A stretch of DNA of 64,000 nucleotides, from assembly GCF_041355105.1 (NCBI RefSeq), contig NZ_JBFUPK010000002.1, positions 62,001 to 126,000 on the forward strand. The letters are read 5' to 3'. The DNA is from Terriglobus sp. RCC_193. GTDB taxonomy: Bacteria; Acidobacteriota; Terriglobia; Terriglobales; Acidobacteriaceae. The notes beneath the pieces are model-generated. The model was given only the letters and a program-made list of their open reading frames with translations, had not been told where the DNA came from and did no database searches. The first letter of the stretch is position 1; each line of letters begins with the position of its first letter. Made by a program: the position numbers and the translations under genes. Shown here piece after piece: positions 43,988 to 52,149 of the stretch.

Positions 43988-45058
43988 TTATTTCGCTGAG
44001 AAACTCGTCGCAGCAGGTCGTAGCGATTTCGAGTTCTGCTTCAACAACGGAGCCAGCACTTCGTACTGATCCGTAGCAATGAAGTTCACACCCGCGGCAA
44101 TGGCGCCTTTCATGCGCAACATCCCTGCGTCCAGCGATCCGAAGTTATAACCCTGTCCCCACCCGTTTTTCTCGTTCGGCTCTGCCGGATCAAATCCATC
44201 AATGGTGTAGAACCGAATCCAGTATCCAAGCGAGTGCGCATGATCTACCAGCGCCTTCAATCGCGCCTGGTCCGCAGCGGTCCAATCGCCAGCCTTGTGC
44301 TGACCACCTTCTTCCACCGCAAACCACGAGTGATTCGACCACCGCCGATAATTCGTCGGACGCGCCGTCAACATCGCCTCAGGCGCAGCAGTAGCCTGCC
44401 AGTGCATACGCTGCGCAGCCGTAAGTCCCGCAGGCGCCTCCACCGAATGCGCCGACCCAAAGATCAGCAGCTTACTGCCCACTGGCACAGCATCGTTGAA
44501 GACCTTCGCCTGCTCATCGTTATCCTCTGTAATCGCCAGGATCGGCCTGCGCTCAATCTTCGAAAGCTTGTGCGGATCATCCGTCTGCACCGCAGTGGAA
44601 AGCCACGGCTCATACTCATGCAACAAATCCCATACAGCATGCAAAAGCGCAGGCTGGTTGTCCTTGAAGTCAAAGTGCAGCACCACCACCGGCCAGGTGT
44701 CCTTCTTGTTTTCCTTGATTGCTTTTTCAATCGTGGGACGCACCTGCTCAAAGAAGTAATCGCGCAGCGTTGGTTCCTGCCCCGTAGGCTTCGGCGTATG
44801 CGAAACCACAACGCGTCCCTTGCCCGTAGCCGGATCCACATACCACGCAAGATCCTGCTCAATCGACACCGGGAACCCCGATGACAACGCGCGATACACA
44901 CGATTGTTCCACTTCCCCTCATACGGATAGCAGTTGTGCGCATCCAGCACAGGCTGGTTGTCGTTCAGAAACTTCAGATCAGCCTTCTGCGCAAATGCAC
45001 CACCAGCAAGGACACCAAGAAGAAAAACCGCGAAACAACGAACAGAATTGCGAATCAT
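43988..45058 (-). CDS. Exported PLC-like/glycerophosphodiester phosphodiesterase-type protein
   Basis: This 356-residue protein has a signal peptide (VRCFAVFLLGVLAGGAFAQ). A PI-PLC-like TIM barrel opens DAHNCYPYEGKWNNR and continues FPVSIEQDLAWY, VVSHTPKP and VLHFDFKD. It ends with IRFYTIDGFD and FIATDQYEVL. These resemble GDPD/PLC catalytic strands, although the usual HRG...ENT motif is altered. It may cleave phosphodiesters in the periplasm. GAGGAG precedes the ATG. Confidence 0.8.
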   Translation of the reverse strand: MIRNSVRCFAVFLLGVLAGGAFAQKADLKFLNDNQPVLDAHNCYPYEGKWNNRVYRALSSGFPVSIEQDLAWYVDPATGKGRVVVSHTPKPTGQEPTLRDYFFEQVRPTIEKAIKENKKDTWPVVVLHFDFKDNQPALLHAVWDLLHEYEPWLSTAVQTDDPHKLSKIERRPILAITEDNDEQAKVFNDAVPVGSKLLIFGSAHSVEAPAGLTAAQRMHWQATAAPEAMLTARPTNYRRWSNHSWFAVEEGGQHKAGDWTAADQARLKALVDHAHSLGYWIRFYTIDGFDPAEPNEKNGWGQGYNFGSLDAGMLRMKGAIAAGVNFIATDQYEVLAPLLKQNSKSLRPAATSFSAK

Positions 45059-45154
45059 GAAAAGCTCCTCGAACACACGTTGCATTGTCCAAAACACACG
45101 CAACAGTCCAGTGAATGTAGAACAACAATCAAATCACGAACAATAAAACAAAGA

Positions 45155-45183
45155 TGCCCGGCAGCAAATAAAGCAGCCGGGCA
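45155..45183 (-). terminator. Terminator after the DUF1080 gene
   Basis: TGCCCGGC (45155-45162) pairs with GCCGGGCA (45176-45183), with two more inner pairs possible around AAATAAA. It lies 23 bp past the DUF1080 stop on the minus strand. Confidence 0.7.
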
Positions 45184-45205
45184 CCTTGCATTGCGAAAAG
45201 TTGAA

Positions 45206-46171
45206 TTACTTCGCAGGCTCAGAGATCGTAATGTTCCGATACCGAATCACACCGTGATGATCGCCCTGCAGGAAGAACGGTCCCGGCTCAGCTTCATTGC
45301 TATCCAGCGCGCCACCCGTCGGTCCCGGAATCTCCACGTTGTCGTGATACAGCTTGCCATCGCGATACACCGTCACATGCCGGCCAACAAACGTAACGTC
45401 GTAAGTCGTCCACTTGCCCAGACCCAGCTCCGAACCTGCTGGCGGCGGATACCAGCTATAGATCGCGCCCATCTCGTGCGTCGGCAGCTTGCCGCCTTCC
45501 GTACCCACCTGCAGCTCATAACGGCCACGCAGATAGATACCGCTGTTGCCGCCTTCCGGGCAGTTCACTTCAATGTGCAGCTTGAAGTCCTGGAACTTTT
45601 CCGTCGTCTTGATGTTCGCTGCAGGCTTCATCCGCTGGCCCGGAACTTCCGGGTTGTCATTCACGAGTTCGCCATCGCGAGCCACCCACTTGTTGTTCTC
45701 CACCATGCCGATGGGTTCCCAACCAGTCAGGTCCTTGCCATTGAAAATCGGACGCGGCTTCGTCCACTTCTTCGGCATAGGACGATCCAGCTTCGGCGCC
45801 GTCACACCGGCCAACGACGAACCATCAGCCTCGCCGCCACGCTTCTCCACGCCCGTCAACTTTCCTGCGCCAGCCGATGTCAGTTCCCAGCTCACCGCCG
45901 GACCACGGCCTGCAGGCTCCACAACCAGCACCAACTTGTCGCCATCCACATTGGCATCTGAAATCGCATGCCATGCGCCGCCACGCGGCTGATACTTGCC
46001 TTCCAACTTGCCGCCGTTATCGGTCAACTCAATCCACTGCGCATACGCCTTCCCCGAAGCAGGCGTAACCGTCATGTCCCAGCGACCCAGGAATGCTTTG
46101 GAGTCTTGCGCAGAGACAGTCGAGGCGAGCGCGGCAGCCAGCAGAGAGGCAAAAAGAATCTTCGTTTTCAC
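45206..46171 (-). CDS. Exported DUF1080 (3-keto-disaccharide hydrolase-type) protein
   Basis: This 321-residue protein has a signal peptide (KTKILFASLLAAALASTVSAQ). A lipocalin-like first part (AFLGRWDMTVTPASGKAYAQ) is followed by the DUF1080 jelly-roll: IFNGKDLTGWEP, FQDFKLHIEVNCPEGGNSGIYLRGRYELQV and GPFFLQGDHHGVIRYRNITI. The domain acts on 3-keto-glycosides or binds carbohydrate. The GTG at 46171 is chosen because the signal peptide starts there; the open frame reaches 46282. Periplasmic sugar processing is inferred from the family. Confidence 0.87.
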   Translation of the reverse strand: MKTKILFASLLAAALASTVSAQDSKAFLGRWDMTVTPASGKAYAQWIELTDNGGKLEGKYQPRGGAWHAISDANVDGDKLVLVVEPAGRGPAVSWELTSAGAGKLTGVEKRGGEADGSSLAGVTAPKLDRPMPKKWTKPRPIFNGKDLTGWEPIGMVENNKWVARDGELVNDNPEVPGQRMKPAANIKTTEKFQDFKLHIEVNCPEGGNSGIYLRGRYELQVGTEGGKLPTHEMGAIYSWYPPPAGSELGLGKWTTYDVTFVGRHVTVYRDGKLYHDNVEIPGPTGGALDSNEAEPGPFFLQGDHHGVIRYRNITISEPAK

Positions 46172-46324
46172 GGGTTCGAGTGTAACCGTTCTCGCCCTAC
46201 GACTGTCACCTGCTTTGTTAAACCTCCCGCAAAATGACGCGCCACCACAAGCCAAACAGATAAGCTTCTCCCCAGGCGCCACGCAAGAAGTCCCTCACGC
46301 GCAAAAAAATAATTTCCGGAACGC

Positions 46325-46353
46325 TGTCGAATCCCGTTTCACCCGTTCGTCGA
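46325..46353 (+). promoter_or_regulatory. ECF42-type promoter upstream of the YCII-YCII-sigma cassette
   Basis: TGTCGA at 46325-46330 and CGTC at 46348-46351 (within CGTCGA) are separated by 17 bp. From memory, ECF42 sigma factors recognise TGTCGA at -35 and CG(A/T)C at -10, and the spacing fits. The start codon of the first gene is about 45 bp downstream. This suggests autoregulation. Confidence 0.65.
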
Positions 46354-46397
46354 CAAAGTAATGGCGGGCAATCAACCTGCCAAAACAGGAGAAGCTC

Positions 46398-46817
46398 ATG
46401 CCGCAATTCCTCATTGCCGTGCAACACCCCAACAACTACGACCCTTCGCTTGAAGGCGACGACATGATCCGCGACATCAGCGCGCTCAACCAGGAGATGG
46501 ATGCCGCAGGCGCTCGCTTCTTCGCGGGCGGTCTTGAATCACCCAGCCACGCGAAATCGTTGCGCAAACAACCCAACGGCAACGTCTCCGTCACAGACGG
46601 CCCTTACCTCGAAGCCAAGGAATACATCGGCGGCTTCTGGATTCTCGAATGTGCCGACATGGACGAAGCGCTCGCCTGGGCACGCAAAGCCGTCATCGCC
46701 TGCCGCGTCCCCGTCGAAGTGCGAGAGTTCCACCGCTCCCCCCCCAAAGAAAATCCAACTAATCCCAGCACCCCACTACTTTTGAAACAAATAAGGAGCA
46801 ACAAATGCGTTTCATGA
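46398..46817 (+). CDS. YCII/DGPF-domain protein 1
   Basis: This 139-residue small dimeric alpha/beta barrel protein has FLIAVQHPNN at the start, then VTDGPYLEAKEYIGGFWILE, the DGPF-type block that names the family. Proteins of this type are co-encoded with ECF42 sigma factors. They may be enzymes or sensors; none has a settled role. AGGAG precedes the ATG. It overlaps the next gene by 13 bp, and its C-terminal tail beyond about residue 115 is not conserved-looking. Confidence 0.92.
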   Translation: MPQFLIAVQHPNNYDPSLEGDDMIRDISALNQEMDAAGARFFAGGLESPSHAKSLRKQPNGNVSVTDGPYLEAKEYIGGFWILECADMDEALAWARKAVIACRVPVEVREFHRSPPKENPTNPSTPLLLKQIRSNKCVS

Positions 46818-47218
46818 TGATCGTCATTCCCAAAGGCTACGAATCCGCCGCACCCGGTACAGTGCCCACCGCCGAAGCCGTGGCAAAAATGATGGAGTAC
46901 AACAAAGCTCTGCAACAGGCAGGCGTCCTCCTCGCTCTGGACGGTCTTCTGCCTCCGTCCACCGGCGCACGCGTCTCCTTTGTCAACGGCAAAGCCACCG
47001 TCACCGACGGCCCCTTCCCGGAAGCAAAAGAGGTTATCGGCGGCTATTGGATCATTCAGGTGCGCTCCCGCGAAGAAGCCATCGAATGGGCCAAACGCGC
47101 CCCCTTCGACGAAACCGGCATCATCGAAGTTCGCCAGATTCAGGAAATGTCTGACTTCCCCGAAGACGTCCAGAAGGCCGCGGAAGGCTTCGATCAACTC
47201 ACGAACAACACGCGATAA
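46805..47218 (+). CDS. YCII/DGPF-domain protein 2
   Basis: This 137-residue paralogue of the preceding protein opens MRFMMIVIPKGYESAAPG and has VTDGPFPEAKEVIGGYWIIQV, the canonical DGPF block. The overlap with gene 1 and the 3 bp gap to the sigma factor gene indicate a single translationally coupled operon. Confidence 0.95.
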   Translation: MRFMMIVIPKGYESAAPGTVPTAEAVAKMMEYNKALQQAGVLLALDGLLPPSTGARVSFVNGKATVTDGPFPEAKEVIGGYWIIQVRSREEAIEWAKRAPFDETGIIEVRQIQEMSDFPEDVQKAAEGFDQLTNNTR

Positions 47219-47221
47219 CCC

Positions 47222-48514
47222 ATGAGCGATGTCCGTAAAACAATTGAAGCCGTGTGGAAGATGGAATCCACACGGCTCATCGCTGCCATTGCCCGCGTCA
47301 CCCGCGACATCGGCATGGCAGAAGAACTCGCGCAGGACGCCCTCATCACCGCACTCGAAGTGTGGCCGGAAGAAGGCATCCCGCAAAATCCCGCGGCATG
47401 GCTCATGACCGCAGCCAAACGACGCGCCATCGACTCGCTCCGCCGTGGCCGCATGCTCCTGCAAAAGCATGAAGAGATCGCCCGCGAACTCGAGTGGCAA
47501 CAGCAGCAACTCGCCGACGCAATGGACCACGCACTCGATCAGGTCATCGAGGATGACGTCCTGCGCCTCATCTTCACCGCATGTCATCCCGTGCTGGCCG
47601 TCGAGGGCCGTATCGCACTCACACTGCGCCTCATCGGCGGCCTCACCACACCCGAGATTGCACGCGCCTTCCTCGTCCCGGAAAAGACTCTCGCACAACG
47701 CATCGTCCGCGCCAAGAAAACACTCACTGAAGCACACGTCCCCTTCGAAACACCACGCGGCGACGAGTTACATCGCAGGGTGGAATCCGTCCTCCTCGTC
47801 GTCTACCTCATCTTCAACGAGGGATACGCCGCAACCTCCGGCGACGAATGGATGCGCACCGCACTCTGCGAAGAAGCCTTGCGCATCACACGCATCCTCA
47901 CACAACTCATCCCCAAGGAGTCAGAAGCCCACGCACTTCTCGCCCTGATGGAACTGCAAGCCTCACGCACCGCAGCGCGACGAGGCAAAAACGGCGAAGC
48001 CATCTTGTTGCCCGATCAGAACCGTGCCCTCTGGGATCACGCACAGATTCATCGCGGCCTGAGGGCCCTCACACAAGCGCAAAGACTTGACGGCGGCGCG
48101 AAGCCCTATGCCCTGCAAGCCGCCATCGCTGCCTGCCACGCACAGGCCCGCACTGCGGAAGAGACAGACTGGGAACGGATTGTCCTTCTCTACGACGCGC
48201 TGATGCAGATCAATCCATCCCCCATCGTGGCCCTGAATCGAGCCGTAGCCGTCAGCATGGCGCAAGGTCCCGCCGCAGGCCTCGAAGCGCTCGACGCCAT
48301 AGCCAGACTCGCGAACAACTTCGAATTCACCAGCTATCACCTCTACCCCAGCGTGCGCGGCGATTTCCTCATCAAGCTGGGCCGCCTCACCGAAGCCAAA
48401 GAAGAAATCAAACGCGCCATCACCCTCACGCAAAACCAGCGCGAACAGGATCTGCTAACCCAAAAACTTCAACAAATCGAAGATACAAACCAATCCGTGC
48501 AGCCAAAAATGTAA
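47222..48514 (+). CDS. ECF42-type RNA polymerase sigma factor with C-terminal TPR-like extension
   Basis: This 430-residue protein has sigma region 2 at about residues 10-75 (IAAIARVTRDIGMAEELAQDA) and region 4 at about 105-165 (LRLIGGLTTPEIARAFLVPEKTLAQR). A long extension from about 180 has the DUF6596-like VVYLIFNEGYAAT block and TPR-like helices such as NPSPIVALNRAVAVSMAQGP. This matches the ECF42 group, in which the extension, rather than an anti-sigma factor, is thought to control activity. No anti-sigma gene is nearby. Confidence 0.95.
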   Translation: MSDVRKTIEAVWKMESTRLIAAIARVTRDIGMAEELAQDALITALEVWPEEGIPQNPAAWLMTAAKRRAIDSLRRGRMLLQKHEEIARELEWQQQQLADAMDHALDQVIEDDVLRLIFTACHPVLAVEGRIALTLRLIGGLTTPEIARAFLVPEKTLAQRIVRAKKTLTEAHVPFETPRGDELHRRVESVLLVVYLIFNEGYAATSGDEWMRTALCEEALRITRILTQLIPKESEAHALLALMELQASRTAARRGKNGEAILLPDQNRALWDHAQIHRGLRALTQAQRLDGGAKPYALQAAIAACHAQARTAEETDWERIVLLYDALMQINPSPIVALNRAVAVSMAQGPAAGLEALDAIARLANNFEFTSYHLYPSVRGDFLIKLGRLTEAKEEIKRAITLTQNQREQDLLTQKLQQIEDTNQSVQPKM

Positions 48515-48692
48515 TCACTAACCTCGGCATCGCTTAGCCCTTACGAGACCGGTAAAAAACGATGCAACAGGTTACAAAAAACACTGCGATTCAGCCTGGG
48601 ATCAAAGTCTAAGTAAGAACCCGCAACTTATACTCAGGCTCTATCCGCCACACTATTCTCACGGAATAACTGACGGTCAATCCTGCATGGCG

Positions 48693-48788
48693 AGTGATAT
48701 CACTTAACCTTGCTGATTTGGCAAAAAGTGATATCACTTTCCAGGACAGAGTAAGTCATAAGTGATATCACTCTGATATCACTTACTC
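48693..48788. promoter_or_regulatory. Array of four AGTGATATCACT palindromes (putative operator cluster)
   Basis: Perfect AGTGATATCACT copies start at 48693, 48727 and 48761, exactly 34 bp apart. The second extends to the 16 bp palindrome AAAGTGATATCACTTT (48725-48740). A fourth, degenerate copy (TCTGATATCACT) starts 11 bp after the third, at 48772. An outer inverted repeat GAGTAAGT (48749-48756) / ACTTACTC (48781-48788) encloses the last two. The regular phasing suggests cooperative binding by a dimeric regulator. Confidence 0.75.
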
Positions 48789-49016
48789 GTGTCAACTTTA
48801 GACATTTCTGCTGTCTCGTCAAAACCGGTTTTCGTAAAACACACCCACTCACAGCTGGAACTCTAATAGATGCAAGTAGTTATTCTTAACTCTTATCCGG
48901 TTGCCTGAAACTATCCATATTTTTCAAGACTTTCGTGTTATTCCAAGTACAACTTCAGATAGTCATGCTGCTGCTTACTTCCCCTTCCTCGGGGATAAGT
49001 AATTCCAGCGGAGGAA

Positions 49017-49118
49017 ATGACCGGTGAAAAAGACCTTGAGCTCAAGAGACTGCGGACGCATGCCTGTTCACACATGGAGCAAACCCACAATGTGCGTGGT
49101 GCACATAAAAGATGCTGA
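49017..49118 (+). CDS. Possible small ORF behind the palindrome array
   Basis: A 33-codon frame (starting MTGEKDLELKRLRTHACSH) begins 2 bp after GGAGGAA, about 230 bp downstream of the palindrome array. The start spacing is short and I recognise no family. It is the only frame in the array's shadow with a ribosome-binding site. Confidence 0.2.
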   Translation: MTGEKDLELKRLRTHACSHMEQTHNVRGAHKRC

Positions 49119-49285
49119 GAACGGCGGCCCAAGCCTCGGCCTTGATGTCGTCGTCGGAGCCGGAGGCGTTTTCATCAGCACCAGCTCCTAGATAGATATC
49201 CAACACGTTGTAATCCTCAGGTGCGGCCCCCAGGGAAAACCGCACCTTCTTTTTTTGCGCGGCCTCCCATACAACGAAACCTTTC

Positions 49286-49351
49286 CCTTTCGAACAAAGA
49301 GAAGAAATCCTTTCGAACCAAAGAAAAGGAATATTTCCTTTCGAACCAAAT
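49286..49351 (+). repeat. Three direct repeats of CCTTTCGAACCAAA
   Basis: Copies at 49286-49299, 49309-49323 and 49337-49351 differ by one or two bases and each contains the palindrome TTCGAA. Spacer segments are A-rich. Function is unknown. Confidence 0.7.
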
Positions 49352-49485
49352 AAAAAGAACCTGCAAACCAGCTTCGTCAAAGCGAACACGCCAACGACAA
49401 AGTGCTTCCAGCGAAACTCCAACGAACAAGTGCTTCCAGAAAAGCTCCAACAATCAAAGACCATCCCCAGCGAAGCTCCTACGGT

Positions 49486-49690
49486 CGAAGACCGTCATCC
49501 TGAACGAAGCGAAGCGTAGCTGAAGGACCTGCATTCCTCTCAACCCTCTACAACCCATCAGGAAGCCCAAAACGAACCACCAGCCAAAGAACCGGGTGCC
49601 CCAGGTTCGCGAAGCTAACCTGGGCAGAGCGGCAAAAGCCGCTCTCCATCGCTCCACAGGAGCGATCCAGCGCGCAAAGCACGTCTTCTT
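49486..49690 (+). repeat. Dispersed intergenic repeat, copy F
   Basis: The order of blocks differs from D and E: GACCGTCATCCTGAACGAAG...GGACCTGCATTCC comes first, then the CCCAGGTT/AACCTGGG stem, then AGAGCGGC-AAAA-GCCGCTCT and GGCACGGCTTCAGCCGTGCC hairpins. Confidence 0.85.
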
Positions 49691-49738
49691 TGAAGGGGCA
49701 CGGCTTCAGCCGTGCCATAAGAAACCCAAACCAAGAAA

Positions 49739-49809
49739 ACCGCGCGGCCAAAAAAACAAACAGGAGCATAAATCAAACCCCGCGCGCCCTAAGAAAGATC
49801 ATGGCTGGC
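49739..49809 (+). repeat. Second dispersed repeat, copy 2
   Basis: This block matches 39161-39232: ACCGCGCGG at the start, ACAAACAGGAGCA in the middle and ATGGCTGGC at the end. The 3'-UTR element follows 5 bp later. Confidence 0.7.
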
Positions 49810-49814
49810 GCCAA

Positions 49815-49844
49815 GCCGAAGGCGTCGAGAACAGCACGAAGTGC
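49815..49844 (-). other. 3'-UTR element copy 2 (twin UUC(G) hairpins)
   Basis: Minus-strand sequence starting 1 nt after the metallophosphatase stop reads GCAC-UUC-GUGC, a 10-nt linker, then GCC-UUC-GGC. Compared with 17031-17060 a U-A pair is replaced by C-G in the first stem. The other 28 positions are identical. Confidence 0.6.
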
Positions 49845-49845
49845 C

Positions 49846-50925
49846 CTACGACTTCAGAATCGTAACTTTCCCATCCGTCGTTTTGCGGAAGGCATGTAAC
49901 TGGTTTGCACCCGCGCCCACATGCCGCAGAATCACCCCATCCTTCGCCGCTTCCAGGTGGGTAAACCCGATCACGCGTCCGCCATAAGGACCACGTTTCT
50001 CTGGTGGAATGGACCAATTCACCAACTCCGCGCCGCCACCGCCACTCACCACAAACGACGTAGGATGCCCATCAAACTCCAGGTGCTGCAGGTCATGGTC
50101 ATGCCCGGTGATGTAGAAGTCCACCTTGTGCTGCCGCAGCAAAGGATCCCATCGCGGAATCAGGATGCGGTTATCGCGGTGCACGCCGTTCGTATACAGC
50201 GGATGATGGCAGACCACCGCCACAAACGGCGTTGTCCGCGGCTTGCGTAGCTGCTCTGCGAACCACGCATCCTGCGTATCGGCCTCGGCGTGGCTCATCA
50301 TGTAGCTGCCCGGTGTAAAGTCCCACGCCTTCGTACCCGGCAGGTTGGAGTCCAGGCAGATGAACGTGATCAGCGGGTTCTTCTCCGGCCATGTGAAGGT
50401 GTAGCGCTTGCTTGGCAACGTCCAGCGCGTCTTGTGCTGCTTCGGATAGTCGAGCTGGAGTTGTACCTTATCGAACCCGGCATGGTGCTCGTAGTCATGG
50501 TTCCCCAGCACCGCATACGCAGGTCCGGGAAACAGGTTCGCCGGATACATGTTCTCGAACTGATTGTTCCACCGCGGATCGTTCGTGCCGCCGGGAAGAC
50601 GGCCATACCAGTTGTCTCCCAGCAGGAACATCGCACCGGGATTGCTGTGGTTGTTCTCCATCCACTTCGCCATGGACACGGCCACAGCCTTCTGCTGGTC
50701 CAGATACTTATCCGTACCCCAGTCCCCAATCATGAACATATGTGCCGCCCCCGGATCGGGCCTGGCAAAAGATGTCGATTGGGCAAACAGCGACGAAGGA
50801 TGCATCGCTGCCAGAGCGGAGAATGCGAATGTCTGCCGCAGAAACGACCGGCGCGATAGAGAATGCAGTTCTGCCAATATCCCAGCTCCTGTTTCTGGAC
50901 TCGGCGGCCGGACAGGAACCGGCAC
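49846..50925 (-). CDS. Tat-exported metallophosphoesterase (purple acid phosphatase-like)
   Basis: This 359-residue protein has a twin-arginine signal (LSRRSFLRQ, then a hydrophobic stretch to FAQ). Calcineurin-type metal ligands follow: MIGDWGTD, LLGDNWYG, VLGNHDYEHH, VVCHHPLYTNG and ITGHDHDLQHL. It probably hydrolyses phosphomonoesters in the periplasm with an Fe/Zn/Mn dimetal site. Tat export fits folding with metal in the cytosol. The start at 50925 leaves a rather long n-region; a start nearer the RR motif is possible. Confidence 0.9.
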   Translation of the reverse strand: MPVPVRPPSPETGAGILAELHSLSRRSFLRQTFAFSALAAMHPSSLFAQSTSFARPDPGAAHMFMIGDWGTDKYLDQQKAVAVSMAKWMENNHSNPGAMFLLGDNWYGRLPGGTNDPRWNNQFENMYPANLFPGPAYAVLGNHDYEHHAGFDKVQLQLDYPKQHKTRWTLPSKRYTFTWPEKNPLITFICLDSNLPGTKAWDFTPGSYMMSHAEADTQDAWFAEQLRKPRTTPFVAVVCHHPLYTNGVHRDNRILIPRWDPLLRQHKVDFYITGHDHDLQHLEFDGHPTSFVVSGGGGAELVNWSIPPEKRGPYGGRVIGFTHLEAAKDGVILRHVGAGANQLHAFRKTTDGKVTILKS

Positions 50926-51063
50926 GTCTTGGAAAGTGTCCCAGATGCGGCTTACGCCAACCTTAAGACCGCATCAACCTCTGCACTTCCGATGCAATGA
51001 CACAGTCAGCGGCTGTCCGCAGGGAACGCAACGACCGAATCCGTGGGACGGCTACGATCCCGC

Positions 51064-52122
51064 TTAACGACGCCCGATCGCTCCGGGGTCCGGCACGAAG
51101 TACAGGAACGCTCCCAGGGCAATCAGCAGTGCCAGATACACCGTAAGCGTCCTCACGCTGTTCTCCTGCGGCGCATCCGGCGTAAACATACGCCACGCCA
51201 TGCCCGCAGCCAGGAACAGGAAGACCCCCTCATGCATCAGTCCGAAGAACAGCACACACGACACCAGCAGTAATCCGCGTCCCAGCCGGTTCAGCGCATA
51301 CGTTGCCTGCGCGCCGTCAAACCACAGCACTGGTATCAGGTTCACCAGGTTGATCAGTGCGCCGGTATACGCCAGCGCCTGGAACACAGGCTGATGCGTC
51401 CACACATACAGCCCAAGACATGCGAACGCCGCACCCAGTCCCCATACCGGCCCCGCCAGCGCAATGGCCGCCAGCTCCGGCAGCGTGATGCCCTCGCTGT
51501 ACCAGCGGACATATGCCCCCAGCCCCGGTAGCAGCACCGGCAGGTCCGCCCGCAGCCCCCGGCGGCGTACCGCCACATAATGCCCCATCTCATGCACAAG
51601 GATCGCTGCAATAAATCCAAGCGCAAATTTCCAGCCGAACAGCGCCCAATACAACGCGAAGTAGCCCAGAAATCCCAGCAGGAACTTCAGCTTGAAGATG
51701 AGGAAGAAGAAACTCTTCAGCTTCACTGCAGCTATGAACAGCGGAAACAACGGTCCTAACCGTTTCTTCCACTTTGCCTGGCGATCGTCTACTGCCTGTT
51801 GCCGTCCATTCAGCGCAGCAATATGCCGTCGAATCTGTTCCGCCTGCGAAGCATCTTCCGGCAGCCAAGGCAGAGCCGACAGCCATAGCTCACGCGCATC
51901 TGCCAAACGGTCTTCCTGCTCCGCACGCGCCGCCGCCGCACCAATGCGGTTCAGATGCTGCGAATACACAAGCGTGCCGCAATCGGGACACGCAAGCACT
52001 CCTTCCGCAATCCAATGCTCGCAGTTTGGGCAGGAGTAGATCGCCTCAGGAGGAGAAATAACCGACGGTTCCGTCGTTACAGAGTCCGGTAAGAGAGCAT
52101 TCGAGTTGGCATAGTCCGACAC
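51064..52122 (-). CDS. Zinc-ribbon M50 site-2-protease-family membrane protein
   Basis: This 352-residue protein has an N-terminal zinc ribbon (C31, C34, C45, C48) and a soluble helical part with coiled-coil character (about 60-120). The membrane-embedded metalloprotease core follows, with HEMGH at residues 177-181 and a later NLIPVLWFDGAQ in place of the usual NxxPxxxxDG. M50 proteases cut regulatory membrane proteins. The substrate is unknown. It follows the DtxR/MntR regulator by 27 bp on the same strand. Confidence 0.9.
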   Translation of the reverse strand: MSDYANSNALLPDSVTTEPSVISPPEAIYSCPNCEHWIAEGVLACPDCGTLVYSQHLNRIGAAAARAEQEDRLADARELWLSALPWLPEDASQAEQIRRHIAALNGRQQAVDDRQAKWKKRLGPLFPLFIAAVKLKSFFFLIFKLKFLLGFLGYFALYWALFGWKFALGFIAAILVHEMGHYVAVRRRGLRADLPVLLPGLGAYVRWYSEGITLPELAAIALAGPVWGLGAAFACLGLYVWTHQPVFQALAYTGALINLVNLIPVLWFDGAQATYALNRLGRGLLLVSCVLFFGLMHEGVFLFLAAGMAWRMFTPDAPQENSVRTLTVYLALLIALGAFLYFVPDPGAIGRR

Positions 52123-52149
52123 AGCGCTGGAGATAATCTTACGCTTCCG

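Larger units (their letters stand above)
48515..49845. other. Gene-poor, repeat-rich island between convergent genes
   Basis: This 1.3 kb stretch holds no gene I can support with confidence. From left to right it holds the palindrome array (48693-48788), a locally AT-richer part (about 48830-48970) and a small possible ORF (49017-49118). Next come the TTCGAA-containing direct repeats (49286-49351), copy F of the dispersed repeat, the second dispersed repeat and the 3'-UTR element. Base composition differs from the flanks, so it may be a decayed insertion. Confidence 0.7.

Noticed and set aside
48693-48788. CRISPR array
   Set aside because: The repeats are only 12 bp palindromes at 34 and 11 bp spacing, there are too few of them, and no cas gene is nearby.
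49042-49464. A 140-residue minus-strand frame across the gene-poor island
   Set aside because: Much of it reads through the TTCGAA direct repeats and looks non-coding; only a short acidic segment is protein-like, so it is reported only as a possible remnant.
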